Source: Minisyncoccota bacterium (lineage in GTDB: Bacteria > Patescibacteriota > Minisyncoccia > Minisyncoccales > Minisyncoccaceae). Taken from it: 11,674 bases of DNA. The stretch lies in the NCBI GenBank assembly GCA_028704295.1, contig JAQVLF010000021.1, forward strand, positions 1 to 11,674. The letters are read 5' to 3'. The notes under the pieces are model-generated. The model was not told where the DNA came from. It searched no databases and saw only the letters and a list, made by a program, of their open reading frames with translations. The translations under genes were made by a program, and so were the position numbers. Position 1 is the first letter of the stretch. The number at the start of each line of letters is the position of its first letter. Shown in pieces: positions 1-5,561 of the stretch.

Positions 1-234
1 ATTAAATCTTGATTGACAAGGAAGCAGGGGGAAGAACCTCTTTAATTCAAATGTTTCCATGAATCTAAGGAAGCTCGATTCATGCCTGAATCCAAGCAGG
101 TTCCTTAGTATGATAAGCTTGATTATGTCTGCGTCATGGATTATTGGCTTCGGGCCAGGTCTTCTTCTTAAATCTTTCTCAATGGACTTCCAAATTTCGT
201 CAATCATTGCTAATATTAGTTCAAGGTGGTTCAT
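1..234 (-). CDS. IS transposase, N-terminal part (cut by window edge)
   Basis: Reading the minus strand from an ATG at 234-232 gives 78 uninterrupted codons to the window edge, so the C-terminal and catalytic part lies outside. The N-terminus has an MNHLELILAMIDEIW start, an arginine/proline-rich stretch (RRRPGPKP), a helical segment with IIKLIILRNLLGFRHESSF, and ends in a FFPLLPCQSRFN motif. Family knowledge: this layout (basic stretch, helix, then LPxxSRFxR) is typical of the N-terminal region of IS4/IS5/IS982-like DDE transposases, ahead of the first catalytic Asp. An in-frame stop at 261-259 limits upstream extension, so the ATG at 234 is the best start. No catalytic residue is visible, so I cannot say whether the element is active. 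The exact IS family is uncertain. Confidence 0.6.
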   Translation of the reverse strand, partial: MNHLELILAMIDEIWKSIEKDLRRRPGPKPIIHDADIIKLIILRNLLGFRHESSFLRFMETFELKRFFPLLPCQSRFN

Positions 235-288
235 GTTTTTTTGATTTAGGGCTTTTCTTTACTTCTTAAATCATATCAAAACAGAGCC
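1..288 (-). mobile_element. Insertion sequence, one end only
   Basis: The transposase start is preceded on the minus strand by about 50 non-coding bases beginning GGCTCTGTTTTGATATGATT (complement of 288-269). A GGCTCTGTT or GGTTCTGTT-like outer end is common for IS terminal inverted repeats, so the element probably ends near 288. The other terminal repeat and any target-site duplication are outside the window, so the boundary is a proposal. Confidence 0.4.
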
Positions 289-309
289 ATCTTTTTAGTA
301 TACAAAAAT

Positions 310-338
310 TTGACTTGCGTTATATATATATATATATA
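310..338 (+). promoter_or_regulatory. Promoter for the surface protein gene, with TA-repeat spacer
   Basis: A -35-like TTGACT at 310-315 is followed 17 bases later by TATATA (333-338). The -10 box and most of the spacer are made of one alternating TA tract. Transcription from here would give a leader of about 40 bases before the ATG at 387. The -10 is not a consensus TATAAT, and an alternative -10 can be drawn at other registers of the tract. Confidence 0.45.
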
Positions 339-339
339 T
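321..339. repeat. (TA)9 dinucleotide tract
   Basis: Nineteen bases of uninterrupted alternating T and A lie directly in the promoter spacer and -10 region of the surface protein gene. Such tracts are prone to slipped-strand length change. Confidence 0.9.
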
Positions 340-386
340 GGTATATTTTAATTGATAAAAAAATAATCAATTAAATATAAAACCAT

Positions 387-980
387 ATGGATAAAGAAAA
401 AATACTAATCTTTTCATTGTCAGGAATATTATTCCTTGCTGCATCTTTTATAGTATACAGTTGGTCTGAACCAACTACTATGCCAAGTTCGTACGATCCG
501 CCAATAAATACTAGTATAACTAGCCAAACAAAAAAGGGACAATTAAAAACAGAAGGAGCATTATATGCTCCAATGATTTATGATCAAAATAATATCAATT
601 ATTACATTGATCCTAGTTTGGAGTCTTCAGTAGAAGGATTTATTGAAAATAAATTAGCTGGAAGTTTAGAAGTAGGGAAAAAACTATTTATGTTAAAATC
701 TACTACCTTCGATGATTCGGAAAATACTGTGGCAACAAAAGGTTATGTAGACCAAGAGGTGATCGTGCACAAAAATAGTTTAGTTTGTGCTAATAAAGTC
801 CACGACGGAGGGGGTTGTGTTTCTTGCGATCCTGGATATACAATGCTTTGGGTAGAGGAAAATGGGCATTATAATTCCGCCAATCCTTGTAATATTTCAT
901 ATTTTGGAGATGATATAGTTTGTTCAAGATGTTCCCACTCTACAAACCGAATGACCCTTCGATGTTGTACGATAGAATAA
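387..980 (+). CDS. Membrane-anchored, cysteine-rich surface protein
   Basis: This is a 197-residue protein with one hydrophobic segment at about residues 6-26 after a short charged N-terminus, so it is anchored or exported with the rest outside. A proline-rich stretch follows (residues 28-40). Next comes the phrase APMIYDQNNINYYIDP (61-76), then an ATKGYVDQEV motif (116-125). Similar phrases (IYDSNNTxYYVDP; ATKxYVD) are known from phage tail-fibre-type and bacterial surface proteins, including many Patescibacteria proteins. The C-terminal domain carries eight cysteines (134, 144, 147, 168, 179, 182, 193, 194), enough for four disulfides or metal binding. No Shine-Dalgarno precedes the ATG; the leader is A/T-rich. 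It sits between an IS end and a degraded gene, which suggests accessory status. Function is unknown; a role in surface display or attachment is inference. Confidence 0.75.
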   Translation: MDKEKILIFSLSGILFLAASFIVYSWSEPTTMPSSYDPPINTSITSQTKKGQLKTEGALYAPMIYDQNNINYYIDPSLESSVEGFIENKLAGSLEVGKKLFMLKSTTFDDSENTVATKGYVDQEVIVHKNSLVCANKVHDGGGCVSCDPGYTMLWVEENGHYNSANPCNISYFGDDIVCSRCSHSTNRMTLRCCTIE

Positions 981-997
981 AAGTATACTGCAACATC
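961..997. other. Stem-loop at the end of the surface protein gene
   Basis: GATGTTG (961-967) pairs perfectly with CAACATC (991-997) across a 23-base loop that includes the stop codon. No T-run follows, so it is not a standard intrinsic terminator; it may act as a 3' mRNA-end structure. The left arm carries ATGTTGTACGA, a sequence that recurs at 6421-6431. Confidence 0.35.
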
Positions 998-999
998 CA

Positions 1000-1440
1000 T
1001 TACCACTTCTTGTCACGATTATTAAAAAATCTATTTCTAACTTTTATTTGTCCGTGATTAATAAGTTCTTGAGTAGTTTCTGAATCAAACTTTTTAAAAG
1101 GCTTTTTATTATTTTTCTTTGACGAAAATCTTTGAACTTATCTAGATTCTTCCTAACTAGTTCGTTTTGCCCGTAGGCATCAATAAGCGTCAACGGAGTT
1201 TAGCGTCGAATTTGTTATAAAATCAGGGTTATTTAATACTTTATCTATTATAGCTCTATCTCCGCTTAGAAAAAGTTCTTGCAATATTAAATTAGTCCAC
1301 AGATTCAGACGCTTCCTCCATTTTTTCTTCCGTTGTCCAATTTAATATTTTTTTAGTTTTTCTTCTAGAACTTTCTCATTATCATCTTCGTCGTCAATTT
1401 CTCATGGCTCTTGTTCTATGATTCGCGAGTATTATTTGGC
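1000..1440 (-). pseudogene. Degraded gene of unknown family
   Basis: No intact frame exists here, but the minus strand reads as protein in pieces. From about 1440 downward come an acidic segment (EIDDEDDNEKVLEEKLKK) between two in-frame stops, then a stretch containing LILQELFLSGDRAIIDKVL and NNPDFITNSTLNSVDAY ending in TGA. After a frameshift it continues as DAYGQNELVRKNLDKFKDF. A further frame change gives KKPFKKFDSETTQELINHG and ends KKW-TAA at 1000-1002. At the first frameshift DAY is encoded twice (GACGCTTAT/GATGCCTAC), consistent with a small duplication. At least three stops or shifts make it a pseudogene. I do not recognise the parent family; it is hydrophilic and rich in charged residues. 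It fills most of the 508-base space between the surface gene and efp; 1441-1488 is simple AT-rich sequence. Confidence 0.5.
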
Positions 1441-1488
1441 AACTCAAAATGATTTTTCATAATATTAAATTATTATTAATAATTGTGA

Positions 1489-2055
1489 TTATTCGTTTAC
1501 TCTTCTTACGTATTCTCCTCTTTCTGTATTTATTTCGATCATATCTCCTTCATTAATAAATAATGGGGCATTCATAATAGTTCCGTTCTCAAGAGTAATT
1601 GCTTTATTTCCTGACGCAGCTCTATCTCCTTTAACTCCAGGAGTGACTTCTATAACTTTTAATTGTACTTTAATGGGGAGCTTAACATTGATGATTTTAC
1701 CATCAAGTAAAATAGTTTCTAGGACTTCACCTTCTTTTAAGAATTTTGCTTCTTCTCCAATTTGCTCTGAAGCCAATTCAAATCTATTTGAAGGATTGTC
1801 TACTTCTGAAAAAACATATTTGCCTTTATTGTTATAAATATATTTAGCTTCTTTTTTTTCAATGTCAGCTTCTTCAAATTCATCTCTTGGTTGAACAGTT
1901 TTAGCAATAACAGCGCCTGTTGCCAAGTTTTTTAATTTTGTTTGAAGATAAGAGTGTCCTCTTCCTTTGAAAACTGATTGAGCTTCAACAATTTCGTAAG
2001 GCTGATCGTTTATAATAATAATTTTTCCTCTTATTAATTCTGAATATGATAACAT
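1489..2055 (-). CDS. efp: Elongation factor P
   Basis: This is a 188-residue protein with the three EF-P domains: an N-terminal KOW-like domain (about 1-65), the central OB domain (about 66-128) and the C-terminal OB domain (about 129-188) ending in the characteristic TERGEYVRRV. EF-P binds between the ribosomal P and E sites and relieves stalling at consecutive prolines. The tip of the domain I loop reads FKGRGHSY, so the position of the lysine modified in E. coli (Lys34) is Arg32 here. Arginine at this site is seen in rhamnosylated (EarP-type) EF-Ps, but the loop is not otherwise EarP-like, so it may be unmodified. It is the last gene of a minus-strand operon, 13 bases behind the 141-residue gene. 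There is no Shine-Dalgarno before the ATG. Confidence 0.95.
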   Translation of the reverse strand: MLSYSELIRGKIIIINDQPYEIVEAQSVFKGRGHSYLQTKLKNLATGAVIAKTVQPRDEFEEADIEKKEAKYIYNNKGKYVFSEVDNPSNRFELASEQIGEEAKFLKEGEVLETILLDGKIINVKLPIKVQLKVIEVTPGVKGDRAASGNKAITLENGTIMNAPLFINEGDMIEINTERGEYVRRVNE

Positions 2056-2068
2056 ACTTTTAATTTCT

Positions 2069-2494
2069 TTACTTTATTATTTTCCAATTAATATCTTTTT
2101 CATCTCCTGCAAACTCGAGCCATTCTCCTTCTTCATTAATTACAAACCATTTCTTTTTAATCTGAGACCAGACCATTGGTTGATCGTTAAAGAAAGGTTT
2201 TTTGACAATTTCTTTTGGCTTAAGCTTATCTAATTCTAACCACTTTTTGAAAACAGTTTCAATAGCATAATCTAGATTTCTAGATTTTGCCCATAGAGAA
2301 ACAATTGTAATTGCTTCTTTTGCTTTCTTTTTTGATCCAGCAAGTTCTATCAATTCTTTGGCAGGCCGGGTGAACCTCGAATAGATTATTTTCTTTCTTT
2401 TAGCATCTTCTTTAATCTTTTCTAATGTATAGCCCTTAGTATAAAAGAAATGATTTATAACTTCCTGGATATCTGTCTCTTTTTTTTCCTTCAT
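2069..2494 (-). CDS. Conserved-looking protein of unknown function
   Basis: This 141-residue soluble protein is rich in lysine. The N-terminal half is predicted helical (EVINHFFYTKGYTLEKIKED). It continues with YSRFTRPAKELIELAGSKKK, then AITIVSLWAKSRNLDYAIET and VFKKWLELDKLKPKEI. The C-terminal part looks like a small beta-rich module with three tryptophans: MVWSQIKKKWFVI, EEGEWLEFAG and NWKIIK. I do not recognise a named family. It starts by ATGA overlap (2491-2494) with the stop of the upstream PadR-like gene and is followed by efp after 13 bases, so it is translationally coupled to the regulator. No membrane segment or catalytic motif is visible. A nucleic-acid or ribosome-related role would fit the efp linkage, but that is a guess. 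Confidence 0.8.
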   Translation of the reverse strand: MKEKKETDIQEVINHFFYTKGYTLEKIKEDAKRKKIIYSRFTRPAKELIELAGSKKKAKEAITIVSLWAKSRNLDYAIETVFKKWLELDKLKPKEIVKKPFFNDQPMVWSQIKKKWFVINEEGEWLEFAGDEKDINWKIIK

Positions 2495-2790
2495 AGTCCG
2501 CGTACTATATTATTATAGAAATCTTTGACTTTTTCAAGCTCTTTTATGCCTTTTTCGGTAATAGAATACATTCTTCTTCTGTCTTCTTGCTTGCTTTCGA
2601 CGAGTCCTTCTAATTCTAAAGAATACAACACTCTATAAGGGGTTATCTTTCCCGGCCTGAATCCATATTTTTCTTCAATTGCAGAAGGAAAATCCCAACC
2701 ATGAGTAGGCTTTTCTTTTAGTATGGATAAGATGTATATCCATAGATTTCCTTTTGTATTATATTTTGTTAGTCTTAAAAATGGATCCAT
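2491..2790 (-). CDS. PadR-like winged-helix regulator
   Basis: This 99-residue protein has the PadR-type layout. A first helix (NLWIYILSILKEKPTHGWDF, residues 15-34) includes an HGWD that matches the HGYE of PadR proteins. A recognition helix around TPYRVLYSLELEGLVE (50-65) follows, then a wing (residues about 66-79) with DRRRMYSITEKG, and a short C-terminal dimerisation helix. Family members bind palindromic operators as dimers and often repress themselves and a neighbouring gene. It is divergent from ino1 with an 87-base gap that holds a strong palindrome, and it overlaps the next gene by ATGA. A paralogous protein is encoded at 3999-4310, inside the ino1 operon. Regulation of ino1 by this protein is inference. 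Confidence 0.85.
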   Translation of the reverse strand: MDPFLRLTKYNTKGNLWIYILSILKEKPTHGWDFPSAIEEKYGFRPGKITPYRVLYSLELEGLVESKQEDRRRMYSITEKGIKELEKVKDFYNNIVRGL

Positions 2791-2794
2791 AATA

Positions 2795-2823
2795 TTGACA
2801 TTTATATTTTACGACTGTAAAAT
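2795..2823 (+). promoter_or_regulatory. Promoter of the ino1 operon
   Basis: A perfect -35 TTGACA (2795-2800) and a -10 TAAAAT (2818-2823) are separated by 17 bases. Transcription would start near 2830, leaving a leader of about 48 bases before the ino1 ATG at 2878. The leader is A/T-rich with no obvious Shine-Dalgarno. Confidence 0.65.
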
Positions 2824-2825
2824 GT
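2804..2825. promoter_or_regulatory. Palindromic operator, probable PadR-type site
   Basis: ATTTTAC (2806-2812) and GTAAAAT (2817-2823) form a perfect 7-bp inverted repeat around GACT. Extended by two bases each side, the arms are 9 bp with one mismatch (ATATTTTAC / GTAAAATGT). The repeat covers the end of the spacer and all of the -10 box of the ino1 promoter and lies 14 bases upstream of the divergent padR start codon. A bound dimer would block ino1 transcription and could also affect padR. Which protein binds is inference. Confidence 0.55.
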
Positions 2826-2877
2826 GATTAGATATCTATACTTTAATAATAATTAATAATTTGAAATAAGTAAATAT

Positions 2878-3981
2878 ATGAGCAAAAAAATTAAAGTAGC
2901 TATTGCCGGATTAGGTAACTGCGCAAGCTCTCTTATCCAAGGGCTAGAATACTATAAAAACGTTGATAATAATGATGAACTTGTTCCAGGTTTAATGCAT
3001 AATGTAATTGGCGATTACAAGATATCAGATATTGAAATTGTTGCAGCATTCGACATAGATAAAAGAAAAGTAGGAAAGGATGTTGCTGAAGCTATTTTTG
3101 AAAAGCCAAACAATACTGTTGTTTTTTGTCCTAACATGCCAAAGATAGGCACTGTTGTAAAAATGGGACCAGTATTAGACGGTGTTGCAGAACACATGTC
3201 AGAGTATCCAGAAGATCAAAGATTTGTTGTTGCAGATGAAAAACCTTGCGATGTTATTGAGGAGCTTAAAAAAACAGGTGCAGATATGCTTGTTAATTAT
3301 ATGCCTGTTGGATCTCAAAAAGCTACAGAATTTTATGCAGAAGCTTGTCTTGAAGCAGGTTTAGCATTTATAAATGCGATGCCAGTATTTATTTGTTCTA
3401 CCAAAGAATGGACTGATAAATTTGAAGCAAAGGGACTTCCATGCTTAGGAGATGACATTAAAGCTCAAGTTGGTGCAACTATTACTCATAGAACTTTGGC
3501 TCATCTCTTTTCTCAAAGAGGTGTTATTATTGATAAGTCATATCAATTAAACTTTGGAGGAAATACAGACTTCTTAAACATGCTTGAAAGAAAGAGATTA
3601 AATTCAAAGAAAATTTCTAAAACAGAAGCAGTTGAATCAGAGTTAGCTCAAAGATTGGATTATGACAATTTACATATTGGACCATCTGACTTTATTCCGT
3701 TCTTAAAAGATAATAAAATTTGTTTCTTAAGAATCGAAGGAAGGAAATTTGGCAATGTTCCTGTTACAATTGAACTTAAGTTATCAGTTGAAGATTCTCC
3801 AAACTCAGCAGGAGTTATTATTGATGCCATTAGAATGACAAAATTAGCACTAGATAGGGGGACAAAAGGAGCATTGTTGTCACCATCTGCATACTTCATG
3901 AAGCATCCTATGGAACAAATTACTGATGATAAGGCAAGAGAAATGGTTGAAGAGTTTATTCTAAATAAAAGAGAAAGATAA
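2878..3981 (+). CDS. ino1: Inositol-3-phosphate synthase (Ino1 family)
   Basis: At 367 residues this has the same length class as the actinobacterial enzymes. It converts glucose-6-phosphate to inositol phosphate using NAD+ as a catalytic cofactor, in the cytoplasm. Visible motifs are the NAD-binding GLGNCASS (11-18), NYMPVGS, FINAMPVFI, GDDIKAQVGATITHR (starting at 191), QLNFGGNTDF (223-232), and ERKRLNSKKISKTEAV. HIGPSDFIPFL, EGRKFGNVP and SPNSAGVIIDAIRMTKLALD lie in the C-terminal half. These match the short archaeal/actinobacterial form of the family, not the longer eukaryotic one. It is the first gene of a four-gene operon; the next start follows after 17 bases. The downstream CDP-alcohol transferase points to phospholipid headgroup synthesis as the use of the product. 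Confidence 0.95.
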   Translation: MSKKIKVAIAGLGNCASSLIQGLEYYKNVDNNDELVPGLMHNVIGDYKISDIEIVAAFDIDKRKVGKDVAEAIFEKPNNTVVFCPNMPKIGTVVKMGPVLDGVAEHMSEYPEDQRFVVADEKPCDVIEELKKTGADMLVNYMPVGSQKATEFYAEACLEAGLAFINAMPVFICSTKEWTDKFEAKGLPCLGDDIKAQVGATITHRTLAHLFSQRGVIIDKSYQLNFGGNTDFLNMLERKRLNSKKISKTEAVESELAQRLDYDNLHIGPSDFIPFLKDNKICFLRIEGRKFGNVPVTIELKLSVEDSPNSAGVIIDAIRMTKLALDRGTKGALLSPSAYFMKHPMEQITDDKAREMVEEFILNKRER

Positions 3982-3998
3982 AAATAAATTAAAAAAAT

Positions 3999-4310
3999 AT
4001 GCCAAGAACTCCGTTTCAAAGATTTAAAGATTCTACTAAAGAAAAGAATCTTTGGATATATATTCTTTTCCTAGGAAAGGACCAAGAGGTTATTAAAGAT
4101 AAATTTAAAAGTCTTGCTTTGGAGAAGTTTGACTTCTTACCTAGCTTTTTCAGAATGCAAAAAGTATTTTATAGGCTAGAGTCAGAAGGATATATTGAGA
4201 AAAAGAAATTTAAAGGGCAAAAAGCATATATTACTACAGAAAAAGGTAAAGAAGAACTTAAAAAGATGATTTCTTACACTGAGGAGTTCTTAGAAAAATT
4301 GAAAAAATAA
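3999..4310 (+). CDS. Second PadR-like small protein
   Basis: This 103-residue protein is clearly related to the regulator at 2491-2790. Both share NLWIYIL early, an EKxxFxP segment, a VxYxLExEGxxE helix and a YxxTEKGxEEL-like wing end. This copy has lost the HGWD motif and has a changed recognition-helix region (PSFFRMQKVFYRLESEG). It may therefore read a different site, act as a dimer partner, or have a non-DNA role. It ends with a TAATG overlap with the CDP-alcohol transferase gene, so the two are translationally coupled. The start at 3999 has no Shine-Dalgarno. The family call is good; its function in the operon is inferred. Confidence 0.75.
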   Translation: MPRTPFQRFKDSTKEKNLWIYILFLGKDQEVIKDKFKSLALEKFDFLPSFFRMQKVFYRLESEGYIEKKKFKGQKAYITTEKGKEELKKMISYTEEFLEKLKK

Positions 4311-4936
4311 TGCTACACAAGAGAAGAGAAAAATTTAGGTTTCAAGAAAAGCTTATAGTTAATATATTAGGAAAACTTCCAATAACTCCAAATGAGTGGA
4401 CGCTAATAAGTTTAGCATTTGTATTTATAGGACTATATTTTACAATTACTCATAAGTTTGCTTTAGCACTTGTGTTTTTTGTTGTTTCTTTATTCTTAGA
4501 TATTGTTGATGGTGCAATTGCAAGAGCTAAAAATATGGTTTCTAATAGGGGGGCATATATTGATACTGTTGTAGATAGATATGTTGAAGGAATCATGCTT
4601 TTTGGATTACTTTTCATACCTTATTTTCCAGTAATTATATTTCCAATTCAAATTTGGATTGCTTTATCTATATTTGGCTTTATGATTACTACTTATTCAA
4701 AAGCCGCTGCATATGAAAAGCAATTAAAAGAAGAAGCTATACAAAGCACATTAGAAAAAAGTTTTCTAATAAAAAGAGCAGAGAGGGCGATTTTCTATTT
4801 CTCAATTTATTTGACCGTTATACTTAATCAATTCTATATAGCAGCTATTATTTTAATAGCATTTGCAGTTTTGACAAATATAACAGCTGTACGAAAAATC
4901 TTAGCTTTTGTAAAATATGAAAGGAATAATCTTTGA
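4310..4936 (+). CDS. CDP-alcohol phosphatidyltransferase, probably inositol-phosphate-using
   Basis: This is a 208-residue integral membrane enzyme. The complete family signature DxxDGxxAR-x8-GxxxDxxxD is present: Asp64, Asp67, Gly68, Ala71, Arg72, Gly81, Asp85 and Asp89. About five or six hydrophobic segments are visible (roughly 32-47, 50-66, 92-107, 110-128, 156-170, 173-190). The N-terminus is basic and amphipathic. Enzymes of this family transfer a phosphoalcohol from a CDP-linked donor onto an alcohol. With Ino1 in the same operon, the likely reaction is CDP-diacylglycerol plus inositol phosphate giving phosphatidylinositol phosphate, as for actinobacterial PIP synthase and archaeal archaetidylinositol-phosphate synthase. 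A glycerol-phosphate-using PgsA or a di-inositol-phosphate synthase role cannot be excluded. It overlaps both neighbours: TAATG at its start and 20 bases with the HAD gene at its end. Confidence 0.85.
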   Translation: MLHKRREKFRFQEKLIVNILGKLPITPNEWTLISLAFVFIGLYFTITHKFALALVFFVVSLFLDIVDGAIARAKNMVSNRGAYIDTVVDRYVEGIMLFGLLFIPYFPVIIFPIQIWIALSIFGFMITTYSKAAAYEKQLKEEAIQSTLEKSFLIKRAERAIFYFSIYLTVILNQFYIAAIILIAFAVLTNITAVRKILAFVKYERNNL

Positions 4937-5561
4937 TTTGGATGGTACAATATTAGATACTGAATATTATCAATGGCAGGGATGGGTTATTCCATTAAGA
5001 GAGTTTGGGATCGAACTAATAAAAGAAAGATATTTAGATTATGCAGGTAAAAGCGGAGAAGAAATAGAAAGAGAGCTTATAATGAATTTTAAATTGAATC
5101 TGCGGAAAGGAGATTTACTTGATAAAAAGAAAGAACTCTTAAAACAATGGTTTTCAACTAAAGCAATTAGTCTAATGCCATTTGCAAAAGAAACGATAGA
5201 CTATTTCTATAACAATAGAAGTTATAAAATAGCATTATGCTCAGGAGGTTCAAGAGAAGAAGTGCTTTTAAAACTACAAAAAAATAATCTTTTAAAGTAT
5301 TTTTCTGTAATTGTAACAGCTAGTGATGTTAAAAAAAGCAAACCTTTCCCTGACACGTATAGGAAGGTAGTTAGTGATTTAGGGCTTGATCCTAAAGAGT
5401 GTTTAGCATTAGAAGATACTCAATACGGAGTTCAATCTGCAAAAGATGCTGGTTTAACATGTTTCGCAATTCCTAATGAATATTCAAGCATACAAGACTT
5501 CTCTCGAGCTGACAAAGTTTTGAAATCACTAAAAGATTTAAAAGTAATTTTTAATTTTTGA
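4917..5561 (+). CDS. HAD-superfamily hydrolase (subfamily IA), candidate lipid or sugar phosphatase
   Basis: This 214-residue protein has all four HAD motifs. Motif I is DLDGT with nucleophile Asp7 and acid/base Asp9; motif II is Ser109 in CSGGS; motif III is Lys142 in KPFPDTY; motif IV is Glu166-Asp167 in LALEDTQYGVQSAKDAG. An alpha-helical C1 cap lies between motifs I and II (about residues 16-80). The form is closest to beta-phosphoglucomutase-like and phosphatase members. Its start codon lies inside the 3' end of the CDP-alcohol transferase gene (20-base overlap), so it is tightly coupled. In that setting it could dephosphorylate phosphatidylinositol phosphate to phosphatidylinositol, or inositol phosphate itself. 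A phosphosugar mutase role is the main alternative. Its 3' end overlaps the convergent PHP gene by 24 bases. Confidence 0.85.
   Translation: MKGIIFDLDGTILDTEYYQWQGWVIPLREFGIELIKERYLDYAGKSGEEIERELIMNFKLNLRKGDLLDKKKELLKQWFSTKAISLMPFAKETIDYFYNNRSYKIALCSGGSREEVLLKLQKNNLLKYFSVIVTASDVKKSKPFPDTYRKVVSDLGLDPKECLALEDTQYGVQSAKDAGLTCFAIPNEYSSIQDFSRADKVLKSLKDLKVIFNF

Noticed and set aside
59..244. 61-codon open frame on the plus strand
   Set aside because: It is antisense to the transposase reading frame, which has recognisable family motifs; the plus frame has none.
1643..1837. 64-codon plus-strand frame
   Set aside because: Lies fully inside efp on the opposite strand, with no start signal or motif.
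3660..4019. 119-codon minus-strand frame
   Set aside because: Shadow of ino1 and the start of the second PadR-like gene, both of which have strong family motifs.
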